A stretch of DNA of 42,267 nt from an uncultured Prevotellaceae bacterium (GCA_900320255.1 ONRS01000026.1:1-42267); one strand, 5' to 3'. Counted from the first letter of the stretch, positions 16,142 to 24,281 are shown. The notes: generated from the sequence alone by a model not told the origin. Translations and numbers: made by a program.

Positions 16142-17128
16142 TTATTTTTTTCTAATATTGGCTTTGGATTTCTGTCCTAATAACAACGGGAAATAGAGTT
16201 CCAAAAAACGAACTATTGGGACAAATGCCATTAAAATCAAAACAGCAAAAACCAAATCTTCAATCCATATGCGGTCAGGCAGTTGCACCAACCGCCTAAC
16301 GATAATAATGTGCAGGCCAATAATTGCAATAGAGCCTCTCGATAGCAACTGCACCGTATTGCGATAAGGAAGACGGCTTAGCCAAAGAGACATTATATAA
16401 AGCATCGCCGTACCGGCCATACCTCCAAGAATATATAGTGCATAATTGTTGCCAAAATGATTCAAGTACATCCATACACAACCATTGTAGTGGGCACACA
16501 AAATGACACCTGCTACAGATATTGCCAGCACGAGTGTTTCAACATAGTAATTCTTCAACTCATTGAACACTTGTTTCAACGGCTTCAAGAACACGCCTAT
16601 CAGGAAGAACGGCATACAAAGCAGCACATTGACATTCGCGTTGCTGGCCTCAAAAGCTATCACGTCCAAAGAGACTGCTCCAGCAGATAGCCCAACAAAC
16701 AAGAAGATATAAACCCACTTCTTTTCAGGAAGAACTTGCATGATAAGCCTCATGACTATCAATGTGTAAAAGTACCAACACGGTCCCATGCACCAGCGGT
16801 GTCCCAGCAAAAACCACTTAAAGAACCAAGACCATGAAATTTCATACGTCGAACCTTGTACCATACAGCGAAGATACGCTTCAAAATGCATTACCACACT
16901 CATTATAAATGTAGGGACAAAGAGTTGCCAAAAACATTTCTGTATGCAAGTCTTCCAATTGGGAGCCTTCTTGTAGAGGAAACCAGACATCACACAAAAC
17001 ACCTGAACACTGAAAACGTACAAATAGACATAACCTTCGGAGAAAAAATGCCCCCAAATAATGGAAAGAATAGCCCATACCTTCATCCAGTCAAGCCATA
17101 CTAATCTTATGCCTTTTATCGTATCCAT
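16142..17128 (-). CDS. Acyltransferase family 3 membrane protein
   Basis: A 328-residue polytopic protein beginning MDTIKGIRLVWLDWMKVWAI, with the conserved histidine in IIWGHFF and MSGFLYKK after the second helix, as in the acyltransferase-3 fold. A longer frame from TTG at 17158 exists, but the ATG at 17126-17128 has GGAGAA directly upstream and lies about 20 nt after the expected transcription start, so it is preferred. It is the first gene of the pair with 15096-16133 and is probably a second surface-sugar O-acyltransferase. Identity between the two is low, so different substrates are likely. Confidence 0.86.
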   Translation of the reverse strand: MDTIKGIRLVWLDWMKVWAILSIIWGHFFSEGYVYLYVFSVQVFCVMSGFLYKKAPNWKTCIQKCFWQLFVPTFIMSVVMHFEAYLRCMVQGSTYEISWSWFFKWFLLGHRWCMGPCWYFYTLIVMRLIMQVLPEKKWVYIFLFVGLSAGAVSLDVIAFEASNANVNVLLCMPFFLIGVFLKPLKQVFNELKNYYVETLVLAISVAGVILCAHYNGCVWMYLNHFGNNYALYILGGMAGTAMLYIMSLWLSRLPYRNTVQLLSRGSIAIIGLHIIIVRRLVQLPDRIWIEDLVFAVLILMAFVPIVRFLELYFPLLLGQKSKANIRKK

Positions 17129-17155
17129 TTCTCCGATTATTACTATTTTATTTTG

Positions 17156-17187
17156 CAAAAGTAATACTTAAAAAGCAAATAACCAAA
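17156..17187 (-). promoter_or_regulatory. Promoter of the acyltransferase pair
   Basis: On the minus strand TTTG (17184-17187), a 20-nt spacer and TACTTTTG (17156-17163) match the Bacteroidota consensus closely. The expected start near 17148 is just upstream of the ATG at 17128. Confidence 0.65.
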
Positions 17188-17214
17188 CAAAGTGATAAAA
17201 AGCGAAAGAAATAT

Positions 17215-17245
17215 TTTGGACTTTTCTCAATTATTCATACCTTTG
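17215..17245 (+). promoter_or_regulatory. Promoter of the GtrB-like/GtrC-like pair
   Basis: TTTG at 17215-17218, a 19-nt spacer and TACCTTTG at 17238-17245. It is divergent from the acyltransferase promoter, with only 27 bp between the two -33 elements. The implied start near 17251 argues for translation from 17263 rather than 17254. Confidence 0.7.
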
Positions 17246-17262
17246 CAAAAACAATGAGGATT

Positions 17263-18216
17263 ATGGAAGAAAACAAAAAGTTAGTTTCTCTGATTGTACC
17301 CTGCTACAACGAGGAGAGGTCGCTGCCCTGCTTCTATGAAGAAACCTGCAAGGTGATTGATGCCATCAGCCGCTATGACTTTGAGCTGTTCTTCATTAAT
17401 GACGGCAGCAAGGACAAGACGCTCTCGGTGATGGAACAGCTGCAGAGCCGCGATGCCAGAGTGTCGTACGTCAACCTGTCCAGGAACTTTGGCAAGGAAA
17501 ATGCCATGCTTGCCGGGTTCGACTACGTGCGAGGCGATGCTGTCATCATTATGGATGCTGACCTGCAAGACCCTCCAGCGCTGATTCCGCAGATGCTTGA
17601 ATACTGGGAGCAGGGTTACGAAGATGTCTATGCCAAGCGGGCTAACCGCGGCAAGGAGAGCTGGCTACGCAGGTTTTTCTCGCTCCTGTTCTACAAGATT
17701 CTGGACAGCTCCACCCGCTTTGAGGTATTGCAGAATGTAGGCGACTTCCGCCTGCTTGACCGTAAGTGCATCAAGGCCCTCAGGGAACTGCGCGAGACGG
17801 AGCGCTACACGAAGGGCATGTTCTGCTGGATTGGCTTTAAGAAGCGGGAGATCATCTTCGACCGCGGCGACCGCGTATCGGGAACAAGCAAGTGGTCGTT
17901 CTTCTCGTTGCTTAATCTGGCCATCGAGGGCATCACATCGTTCACGACGGCCCCGTTGCGGTTTGCCAGCATCATGGGCTGTATCATTGCCTTCGCGGCG
18001 TTTGGCTTTCTTGTCTTTTACTTGGTAAAAGCCATTATCTATGGTGATCCGGCACGAGGTTTCCCCACACTGGTAACGCTGATTCTTTTCCTGGGTGGCG
18101 TACAGCTTCTCTGCATGGGCATCTTGGGTGAATATGTCGGACGCATCTTCAATGAAACCAAGAAACGTCCACCTTATCTGATTGATGACTACAAAAAGGG
18201 CGAAAAGGTAAAATGA
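17263..18216 (+). CDS. GtrB/ArnC/DPM1-like polyprenyl-phosphate glycosyltransferase
   Basis: A 317-residue GT2 with C-terminal membrane helices. VSLIVPCYNEERSL, FFINDGSKDKT, NLSRNFGKENAMLAGFD and IIMDADLQDPP (intact D-A-D) are the hallmarks of enzymes that load one sugar onto undecaprenyl phosphate. Two helices (about 230-290) and LCMGILGEYVGRIFNETKKRP follow, as in GtrB. ATG codons at 17254 and 17263 are both in frame. The second is chosen because GAGG precedes it and the promoter leaves almost no leader for the first. Its stop overlaps the next start (ATGA), so the product is probably handed to that membrane protein. Confidence 0.93.
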   Translation: MEENKKLVSLIVPCYNEERSLPCFYEETCKVIDAISRYDFELFFINDGSKDKTLSVMEQLQSRDARVSYVNLSRNFGKENAMLAGFDYVRGDAVIIMDADLQDPPALIPQMLEYWEQGYEDVYAKRANRGKESWLRRFFSLLFYKILDSSTRFEVLQNVGDFRLLDRKCIKALRELRETERYTKGMFCWIGFKKREIIFDRGDRVSGTSKWSFFSLLNLAIEGITSFTTAPLRFASIMGCIIAFAAFGFLVFYLVKAIIYGDPARGFPTLVTLILFLGGVQLLCMGILGEYVGRIFNETKKRPPYLIDDYKKGEKVK

Positions 18217-19511
18217 ACAAGACGAAATGGCTGTTGCTGCTGCTGTTAGGCGTGGCATTCTACATGATGTGTGCCAGCAATCCGCTGCGGTGGGACGACA
18301 TGATTTATGAATATGTCTGGCTCGACCATCAGGATTCAGAGTTGCTCCACCCCATTGACTTTAGCAACCGCGTAGATAACTTCCAGGAAGCCTTCCTCTC
18401 TCAGCTTAACCATTATGTGGCTATGAACGGGCGTTTCATCGTCCATTTCATTACCCAATGTTTCAACGGCTTTATCGGCAAGGGCCTGTTCAACGTCATC
18501 AATGCCTTTGTCTATGTCTTGTTCCTGCTCTTAGGACTCCGTTACTGCAACGCTCAACACTCAACACTCAACGCTCAACACTCAACGCTCTTCCTCATTG
18601 CCGGACTGTGGTTGCTGCCCCCAGTACAATGGATTTTTTCGTTCGATGTAGTGTTTGCCATTAACTACCTTTGGACGGCTACTGCCTGCTTGGCCTTCAT
18701 ACTGCTGTTTCGCAGCATGTCCCAAAAGGGCACATCCTCAGCGTGGCACAACGCTTTGCTGTTTCTTTTTGCCCTCATCTGCGGCAATCTCCACGAAGGC
18801 TACTCCCTGCTGATTTCAGGAGCCTTGTTCTTCTATGCCCTCATGCACTTCCGCCAGCTGAATGCCAGCCAGTGGTGCCTGATATGCGGCATGTGGGCAG
18901 GAACGCTGACCGTCATAGGGTCACCCGGCATTTGGGGACGTGCCAGTGGCGCATCGGCCGACTCGCTGCAAGAGGCACTTGTCAGAAAACTGGACATTCT
19001 CCGTTACTCCAAGCGTCTCTACCTGATGATTGCCGCGTTGGCGGCAGCCTATTTCATGTTGGGCAAAGAACGTCTGAAAACGTTTGTCAAGGAGCATCAG
19101 ATAGAGCTGATGATTGTCCTTTTAGGATTCGCGTTCCTCTTCATGCTCCCCTACTACAGTCAGCGCATGGGTTTCCCGATGGAGCTCTTCTCGGTACTGT
19201 TGCTGCTGAAACTGCTGTTGCTCACACCATTCAGGAAGCTGCTGGGCCGCGTTTCCTCCGTCATCATTGCCGTTCTGTTGCTCATTCACGTCCCCATGAC
19301 GGTGTATTATGCAAAAAAGGTGGGCAACGAGTATCAGCAGATGTTGGCCGAATACGAGCAGTCGCCTACGGGCGTTTGTCATCAGCAGGACTTTGAGGTA
19401 CCCAAGCCTTTCCGCCCCTACATCTATCGGTTGGGCGACGATGCAGAACTGGGCATCATCTCCTTCGTTCACCAGAAGCAGATGACCATTGTTCCGCCAA
19501 ACGGGAAATAG
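18213..19511 (+). CDS. GtrC-like polytopic membrane protein (DUF6056/GT-C type)
   Basis: A 432-residue protein with about ten hydrophobic segments. Early RWDDMIYEYVW, with two acidic residues at the periplasmic side of helix 1, and NGRFIVHFITQ follow the pattern of GT-C type enzymes and DUF6056 proteins, which use polyprenyl-phosphate sugars as donors. Coupling to the GtrB-like gene (4-nt overlap, common promoter) supports transfer of that sugar to a surface glycan or protein in the periplasm. The loop after the third helix contains NAQHSTLNAQHSTL, coded by six heptamers. No GtrA-type flippase is present next to the pair. The exact acceptor is unknown. Confidence 0.8.
   Translation: MNKTKWLLLLLLGVAFYMMCASNPLRWDDMIYEYVWLDHQDSELLHPIDFSNRVDNFQEAFLSQLNHYVAMNGRFIVHFITQCFNGFIGKGLFNVINAFVYVLFLLLGLRYCNAQHSTLNAQHSTLFLIAGLWLLPPVQWIFSFDVVFAINYLWTATACLAFILLFRSMSQKGTSSAWHNALLFLFALICGNLHEGYSLLISGALFFYALMHFRQLNASQWCLICGMWAGTLTVIGSPGIWGRASGASADSLQEALVRKLDILRYSKRLYLMIAALAAAYFMLGKERLKTFVKEHQIELMIVLLGFAFLFMLPYYSQRMGFPMELFSVLLLLKLLLLTPFRKLLGRVSSVIIAVLLLIHVPMTVYYAKKVGNEYQQMLAEYEQSPTGVCHQQDFEVPKPFRPYIYRLGDDAELGIISFVHQKQMTIVPPNGK
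18548..18589 (+). repeat. Heptamer array (CAACACT/CAACGCT) inside the GtrC-like gene
   Basis: Six 7-bp units in tandem, alternating between CAACGCT and CAACACT (42 nt, divisible by three). They encode two copies of NAQHSTL in a loop between helices. Confidence 0.88.
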
Positions 19512-19556
19512 CTGATACAAGTTTTTTTCCTTGCAAAGGTCAGGACTTTTTTCATT

Positions 19557-20762
19557 TCACAAACCCGTCTTCAGAAATTTCCTCAGTGAGAGGTGTGTGA
19601 TTCCGTTCTCGTCGCGGCGAGTCAGCAGGGGAGTGGCACTGATGACATATTTCGGATGATTGTCACGAATCTTTTCCAAAGGACCAAATTCACGTTCACG
19701 CGTTGACTCTTCTGCAACGATGTAACTTGCCTGCACATAGACCGTTTCCCCAGGCTTCGTACACACGAAATCTACTTCACCAGCATTCAGCACTCCTACT
19801 TTCACGTCATATCCCAGAAAGCGGAGATGTTTATAGACAACATTCTCTATCACCTTCTCAATGTATGAGTCCATCCCCCCCTCTGCCTTCAAGTTGCGCA
19901 GACCAAGGTCGTCCCAGTAGATTTTCTCATTCGACTGGAATATCTTCTTGCCGTGGATGTCGTAGCGGGGAACGACATCGAGCAGGAACGCTTCTGCATA
20001 GAAACTGCGATAGAGCAGAATGAGGTTGGAGGATACGTCAGCCTGCTGCGACTTCATGTATTTGGCAATGCTGTTAGCAGAAGTCAATTTGCCGGTGGTG
20101 TCAGCATAGAAGGCAATGAGGTTGTTCAAGAACGGAATGTTGCGGATGTCATGCCGCTCCATGATGTCCTTGAGCACGATGGTATTGAATACACTGGAGA
20201 GATAAGCCCACACTTGCTCATCACTGTCGAGTCCTACCTTCCTCAGACCCGGCAGACCACCATAGTTCAAGTAGGTCATCAGACTCTCGTCGCTGTCTGC
20301 CAGATTGTGGAATTGCAGGAATTCAGAGTAAGTCAGCGGATGGATGCGCACCTCCACATGACGACCGGCAATCAGGGTTGCCAATTCACCTGAGAGCATT
20401 TTGGAGTTGCTTCCCGTGATGATGACATCGGTGTCCTCTTCGGAATACCAGTTGCAGACACTCTCCTCGAAATGAGCTATCTCCTGAGCCTCATCAATCA
20501 GGATATAGTTGTGCTTCCCTGCTTGGAATCGCTCCTCTATCCAGTTGTCGAGATCATCTTTAGTCTTGATGTCCTTGAAGATTTTTTTCTCTTTGTCAAT
20601 GAAGATGATATTTGCATCCTTGTCATCTTTGTGCCGCTGAATAAAATCCTTCACCACATAACTCTTTCCCACACGTCGTGAACCGACGATAGCAATGATA
20701 TTACCCTTCCCTATCCAGGAATCTACAATATCAGCATAGCATTTTCTTGTTATTACCTCCAT
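19557..20762 (-). CDS. AAA-type ATPase with DUF4143 domain
   Basis: A 401-residue protein with Walker A GSRRVGKS (27-34), Walker B YILIDEAQE (86-94), an ITGSNSKML sensor segment, and a C-terminal DUF4143 region ending in a PD-(D/E)xK-like fold (GEVDFV...VYVQASY) where the expected ExK reads QAS. This family is widespread and often stands alone in accessory DNA. Its cellular role is not established, and claims of defence or toxin function would go beyond the sequence. A frame from GTG at 20768 is possible, but the ATG at 20760-20762 is preferred. It converges on the GtrC-like gene and lies upstream of the broken leucine-rich-repeat gene. Confidence 0.88.
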   Translation of the reverse strand: MEVITRKCYADIVDSWIGKGNIIAIVGSRRVGKSYVVKDFIQRHKDDKDANIIFIDKEKKIFKDIKTKDDLDNWIEERFQAGKHNYILIDEAQEIAHFEESVCNWYSEEDTDVIITGSNSKMLSGELATLIAGRHVEVRIHPLTYSEFLQFHNLADSDESLMTYLNYGGLPGLRKVGLDSDEQVWAYLSSVFNTIVLKDIMERHDIRNIPFLNNLIAFYADTTGKLTSANSIAKYMKSQQADVSSNLILLYRSFYAEAFLLDVVPRYDIHGKKIFQSNEKIYWDDLGLRNLKAEGGMDSYIEKVIENVVYKHLRFLGYDVKVGVLNAGEVDFVCTKPGETVYVQASYIVAEESTREREFGPLEKIRDNHPKYVISATPLLTRRDENGITHLSLRKFLKTGL

Positions 20763-20782
20763 AATCACAACATTTCATGGTG

Positions 20783-20790
20783 CAAAGATA
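20783..20790 (-). promoter_or_regulatory. -7 element of the DUF4143 ATPase gene
   Basis: TATCTTTG on the minus strand, about 20 nt from the start codon. The nearest TTTG (20815-20818) is 24 nt away, longer than the usual spacing, so only the -7 box is claimed. Confidence 0.4.
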
Positions 20791-20876
20791 ATAAATTTTA
20801 TTGTTTTAGCAACACAAAACGCGTAATAATCATATTTTTATTGTTTATAGACAACAAAATTGCCGGCAATACTTCG

Positions 20877-20922
20877 AAAAAGCAGCACAAGGTGCTTCCA
20901 CCTCAGGAAGCCTTGTGCCGCT
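20877..20922 (-). terminator. Hairpin terminator of the broken leucine-rich-repeat gene
   Basis: Long inverted repeat with arms 20881-20899 and 20906-20922 (core GCACAAGG/CCTTGTGC, extended by GGAAG/CTTCC). On the minus strand it is followed by TTTTCG. It lies 22 nt beyond the stop codon. Confidence 0.7.
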
Positions 20923-21381
20923 TATTTAGTGGTGAGAGAACGGTTATTTCTTTACGACTTTGCGCCCATCGATAATATATAAACCAGGTTTTGTCGGCAT
21001 ACCATTCAGCGAACGGCCGTCGGCTGTGTAGAAACTTTTATTTCTTGCAATCTGCCTAACAGTAGTAATTGACGTGCCATCTTCCTCAACTATCCGAGGA
21101 AATTCTTTCCATCCGCCTGTCGCCTCATACAGAACTTTGGTGTCTTTAGGCACATAAAGCGTCGCATCGATGCACCTTGCATCTTGCCATGTTTTATTAT
21201 CGTATGTCATAAACGCTTTGTTGCTAATATCAAAAGGAGGATTATACTTTACACGGACGGACTCCAACTTGCTGCAAAGAGCAACTATATACTGTCCAAA
21301 ACTGGTGACGCTGGACGGAATGGTCAGTGAAGTTAGTCCAGTCACTTGAAAGCAAAAGTCACCAATGGCCGTTACGCTTGA

Positions 21382-21462
21382 GTAATCGTTAAAAAATAAC
21401 TTGGTACGATTACAATTATTCTCTCAAAAAAGATTGAAAAATGACTTCACACTACACTAAAC
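21382..21462 (+). repeat. Left terminal inverted repeat of the 633-bp element
   Basis: 81 bp beginning GTAATCGTT. Its complement-matched partner is 21936-22014, with mismatches concentrated in positions 6-12 and 38-55. The inner part, ending ACTTCACACTACACTAAAC, is identical between the two ends. Confidence 0.88.
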
Positions 21463-21766
21463 CTTAAAAATGTGTTGCAACGTGTTGATATTCAGCATAT
21501 AATTTTAGTGTAGTGTTACTTGCGACACTACACTAACACTACACTAAACGGAAATGCCCCCCTCCACTTATAGGTGTATCCTCATTTGGCCTTCCCGCCA
21601 CTCTTGTTAGCGCCAGTTTCCGCTTTGATTAAGCCCGCTTCTCATCCTTGTTTGGCCTTCCCTCCAGTCTTCTTTGGGCCAAATCAGGGTGAAGTGAAGC
21701 CTTCGTTACACTGTAGTTTGGTGCAAACAAGGCTGTAGTTTGGTGTAAACTCCAGACCCATAGTAA

Positions 21767-21832
21767 AGAAGTGCCGTTTCTCCCCAAGAGAAGTGCCGTT
21801 TCTCTCCAAGAGAAGTGCCGTTTCTCTGTAAG
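21767..21832 (+). repeat. 3 x 22-bp tandem repeat inside the element
   Basis: Three consecutive 22-bp units (each AGAAGTGCCGTTTCT...AAG) at 21767, 21789 and 21811, differing at a few positions near each unit end. There are no spacers, so this is not a CRISPR. Confidence 0.85.
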
Positions 21833-21935
21833 AGTGACATTCACTTCAAGTTAGTGTAGTGTTAGTGCAGTGATGCAAGCAACACTACACTAAAATATCT
21901 CGCTGAGTATTAGCGCGTTAGTAAGATTTTTTCGG

Positions 21936-22014
21936 GTTTAGTGTAGTGTGAAGTCATTTTTCAACATTTTTCTTGAGGAATTGTAATCGTAGCAAGTTAT
22001 TTTTGAATAATTAC
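21936..22014 (-). repeat. Right terminal inverted repeat of the 633-bp element
   Basis: 79 bp, on the minus strand beginning GTAATTATT and ending with the same inner ACTTCACACTACACTAAAC as the left end. It is two bases shorter than the left copy. Confidence 0.88.
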
Positions 22015-22422
22015 TGAGGGAATGTCTATAGTCTGCAATGATATACATCCTTGGAAAGTACCTTTACCAAGTTCAGTAATGCTCTCTGGTATTGAGATTG
22101 ATGTAAGATTGGAACAACCTTCAAAAACAGAAGACCCTAAAGACGTAATATGGCTCGGTATTTCAAACTGACTGAAGGCAAGCCCAGCAAAATCACTGTC
22201 GCCAATACGTATGACCGAAGAAGGGATTATAGTACATTGACATCCCTGAATGAGTTCGTTGGTTGTTGTTACTATTATCGCATTGCAGTTATTACGTGAA
22301 TCATAGACAGTGTTTCCAGCGTCAACCGTAATTTGAATCAATCCAATGCAGTAGGCAAATATTCCGTTGCCTATTTGCGTAACGCTCTGTGGGATGCTTG
22401 CGCTTTTAAGACATGAACAACA

Positions 22423-22550
22423 CTAAAAGTGTTAAATCTTGCTGTTCTTTGCCACTTTTGCCACCATAATGCCACGCATAACTCACTGAATACCAACAAG
22501 TGTTGCAAAAGTGGCATTGTTGCAAAGAAAAATAAATTTTATAGAGGCGG
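22423..22550. other. Non-coding junction sequence with TTGCCACTTTTGC-like repeats
   Basis: No gene is visible. The stretch contains AACACT/AGTGTT as a short palindrome (22419-22433) and two inverted-orientation versions of a TTTGCCACTTTTGCCAC/GTGGCAAAAGTGGC-like motif (22446-22462 and 22500-22528). It separates the truncated end of the leucine-rich-repeat gene from a second gene fragment, so it probably marks a rearrangement junction or the remains of another small element. Confidence 0.45.
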
Positions 22551-22662
22551 TCATTTGTCTTTTATCCATTTTGTCATCTGTTTGGTTTCGTCAATCAATT
22601 CTTGGCAGGCTTGCGGAGTGAGCGTGTGGTACAGGAAGTCCGTGGCAATTCGCTGAATAGTT
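22551..22662 (-). pseudogene. C-terminal fragment of an unidentified protein
   Basis: Read on the minus strand, the frame gives VTIQRIATDFLYHTLTPQAC continuing through an acidic and lysine-rich end to TGA at 22551-22553, about 37 codons. The composition is protein-like and no start codon lies near the beginning. The frame runs backward into a terminator hairpin that belongs to the secreted-protein gene upstream, so the front of this gene has been lost. The family is not recognised, and the call rests on composition only. Confidence 0.35.
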
Positions 22663-22699
22663 ACGGGGAGGCACCCGCAGTTTTCGGATGCCTCCCCGT
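22663..22699 (-). terminator. Strong hairpin downstream of the secreted-protein gene
   Basis: Perfect 11-bp arms ACGGGGAGGCA (22663-22673) and TGCCTCCCCGT (22689-22699). It lies 29 nt after the stop of the gene at 22728. A long T run is missing on both strands, so it may act as an mRNA 3' stabiliser as much as a terminator. Confidence 0.65.
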
Positions 22700-22727
22700 C
22701 ATTTGGATGAGTTAATCTTGTATATCC

Positions 22728-24224
22728 TTACTTCAGAATAACCTTCTTGCCATTAATGATGTACAGGCCCTTAGTAGGCTGAGCAACGCGGCGGCCGTTC
22801 AGGTCGTAGATGGGCTGATTGCTGAGCGTAGAGGGCTGAGCGATGTTCTCAATACCCGTGGTGCCCTCACCATCGACGAAGCTCAGGCTGGGAGCAGGAG
22901 CGGCAGTCTTGGGCAGCTGAATCCAGCAACGGTTAGCAGGAATCTGGCTGTTGTTCTCGCTTACCCAGTAGAAGTTTGAGCCTGTCAGCACGTAGAAGTC
23001 GTAGCCATTCCACTCGTCTTCGGTAAACGACTTAGCCACAGTTGTACCCTTGAACTCGGCAGCAGCTGTCGGGTAAGCAGGTGTAGAGCCACCATTAGGC
23101 ACAGCATTCAGCTTGACTTCCTTGGCCTCTTCAGAGCTGTTGTAGATAAGGAACGGAGTATTTGCAGGAACTTCGGCCGTAAACTCGGTCAGGGTGAGCT
23201 GGGTTCCGTTAACGGCTGTAATGGTGTAGAGCTTCACGCCATCCATGCCGGCAGCAAGCGTGCGCATATCCTCAAAGTAAGCTGTGGCATACTTTCCAGC
23301 GGCAATAGTCCTGGTGACAGGCTTTGTTACAGCCTCGTTAGCAGCATTCAGGGCAGCGTCAAGGGCAGTCTTGGCTTCAGCCACTTCTTCAGGAGAAACA
23401 TTGACCTTGTCCATAACGGCATTGGCAGCATTGATAGCGTTCTGCAAATTATTAGCAACTTCAGACAAAGAGGTGTCTTGTCCGAAGGTATCCATCCATG
23501 TTGTAGCTGCTGTAATTGACTCGTTAAGAGCTGTCTTGTCGGTAGTGCCCACGTAAGTAACCGTCACCTTCACATTGGCAGCAGGCATGGTAAAGGTATA
23601 AACACCCTCCACTTCGGTAATTGTAATTTCCTTTGTAAGTTCAGGGCTGTTTGCTTTCAAAGGCGCATTGGCATCACTTGCACTTGCTGATGCTACGGCG
23701 GTAACCTGGTCAACAGCTACATAGTCACCCGGCTGAATGAAGATGGTCACAGGCTCGCCTTCCTTGGCAGTAGTGGTTTCCATAATACCACCCAGCTTAA
23801 ACGTCACGGTGCTACCGTACACATTAGGTTCTGCCGTCAGGGAGAAAACGGCAGGCGCATCGGCATTCTTAAACAGGTAGATGCACTTTGCGTACCAGTC
23901 ATCGTTACCGTTATAATTGGGGCGGAAATAAACGGTATAATTACCTGTTTCACTTACAACATAATTAATGGCGTTTGAGGGATAATAGGTCGTGGTACTG
24001 TTATCGCCATCAAAATGAATAGCTTTCAGTTCGTCACCTGCTGCCAGATTAACGGTAATCATGTATTCTCCTGCTGCTGTTTCGTTGGCTACAAACTTGT
24101 AATTGTCTTGAGGACTCCAACTGTTAAAGTTACCCACCAAGTAGTAACCCGTTTCAACTGCAAACGCGCTCGACGTTGCAAACAGCAACATGACGAGTAC
24201 AGAAAGTAAATGTCTTGTTTTCAT
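22728..24224 (-). CDS. Secreted multidomain protein with SusE/F-like N-terminus and Prevotella-type C-terminal tail
   Basis: A 498-residue protein with signal peptide MKTRHLLSVLVMLLFATSSAFA. Residues 25-120 (GYYLVGNFNSWSPQDNYKF and later YTVYFRPN) resemble the outer-membrane SusE/F or CBM-like beta-sandwich that binds starch-type sugars. A second beta region follows (130-230), then a helical FIVAR-like segment (about 233-300) with NAANAVMDK and LDAALNAANEAV, another beta region, and the tail IYDLNGRRVAQPTKGLYIIN...KKV. That tail matches the one on the neighbouring broken leucine-rich-repeat gene and is typical of exported Prevotella proteins. Carbohydrate binding is inferred and not proven. 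It is divergently transcribed from the type IX plug gene. Confidence 0.8.
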   Translation of the reverse strand: MKTRHLLSVLVMLLFATSSAFAVETGYYLVGNFNSWSPQDNYKFVANETAAGEYMITVNLAAGDELKAIHFDGDNSTTTYYPSNAINYVVSETGNYTVYFRPNYNGNDDWYAKCIYLFKNADAPAVFSLTAEPNVYGSTVTFKLGGIMETTTAKEGEPVTIFIQPGDYVAVDQVTAVASASASDANAPLKANSPELTKEITITEVEGVYTFTMPAANVKVTVTYVGTTDKTALNESITAATTWMDTFGQDTSLSEVANNLQNAINAANAVMDKVNVSPEEVAEAKTALDAALNAANEAVTKPVTRTIAAGKYATAYFEDMRTLAAGMDGVKLYTITAVNGTQLTLTEFTAEVPANTPFLIYNSSEEAKEVKLNAVPNGGSTPAYPTAAAEFKGTTVAKSFTEDEWNGYDFYVLTGSNFYWVSENNSQIPANRCWIQLPKTAAPAPSLSFVDGEGTTGIENIAQPSTLSNQPIYDLNGRRVAQPTKGLYIINGKKVILK

Positions 24225-24281
24225 AATAGTTTAATTTTTAGTTATTAGATAATAAATAGTTATTTGATTCATTTCTGACCG

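Larger units (their letters stand above)
21382..22014. mobile_element. 633-bp non-autonomous MITE-like element with long inverted ends and TGA target duplication
   Basis: Left end 21382-21462 and right end 21936-22014 are imperfect inverted repeats of about 80 bp, both starting GTAAT and both reaching the same ACTACACTAAAC. TGA at 21379-21381 and at 22015-22017 is a 3-bp target duplication. Deleting the element plus one TGA restores the interrupted leucine-rich-repeat frame. No transposase is encoded; the only internal frame of note (71 codons, 21629-21844 minus) looks accidental. The interior holds a 3 x 22-bp tandem repeat and several copies of ACTACACTA in both orientations. Mobilisation would need a transposase in trans. 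The family is not identified. Confidence 0.88.
20944..22422 (-). pseudogene. BspA-type leucine-rich-repeat surface protein, N-terminally truncated and split by an insertion
   Basis: Coding similarity runs from about 22422 to 22015 and resumes from 21381 to the stop at 20944. Both parts show the BspA/TpLRR pattern (IPSSV..IGD..F..C..L.S..IP). The upstream part ends artificially in IDIPSVIIQK-stop inside the inserted element. Joining the flanks at the TGA duplication yields IDIPSSVTAIGDFCF in frame. The C-terminus (GRSLNGMPTKPGLYIIDGRKV) is the tail seen on Prevotella secreted proteins and on the protein at 22728-24224, suggesting type IX or related surface export. The N-terminus is missing: an in-frame TAG at 22423-22425 is followed by non-coding sequence, with no signal peptide. 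Both halves are otherwise free of frameshifts, so the damage may be recent. Confidence 0.85.

Noticed and set aside
18671..19396. 241-codon plus-strand frame within the GtrC-like gene
   Set aside because: Out-of-frame shadow of a membrane protein, with unlikely composition rich in H, R and C.
19557..20762. DUF4143 ATPase as a defence system
   Set aside because: It stands alone, lacks partner genes, and the C-terminal nuclease-like motif appears incomplete.
21767..21832. Possible CRISPR array
   Set aside because: The 22-bp repeats are adjacent with no spacers, and no cas genes are present.
21629..21844. 71-codon minus-strand frame inside the 633-bp element
   Set aside because: Built largely from the 22-bp repeat and without domain or start signals; not a transposase.
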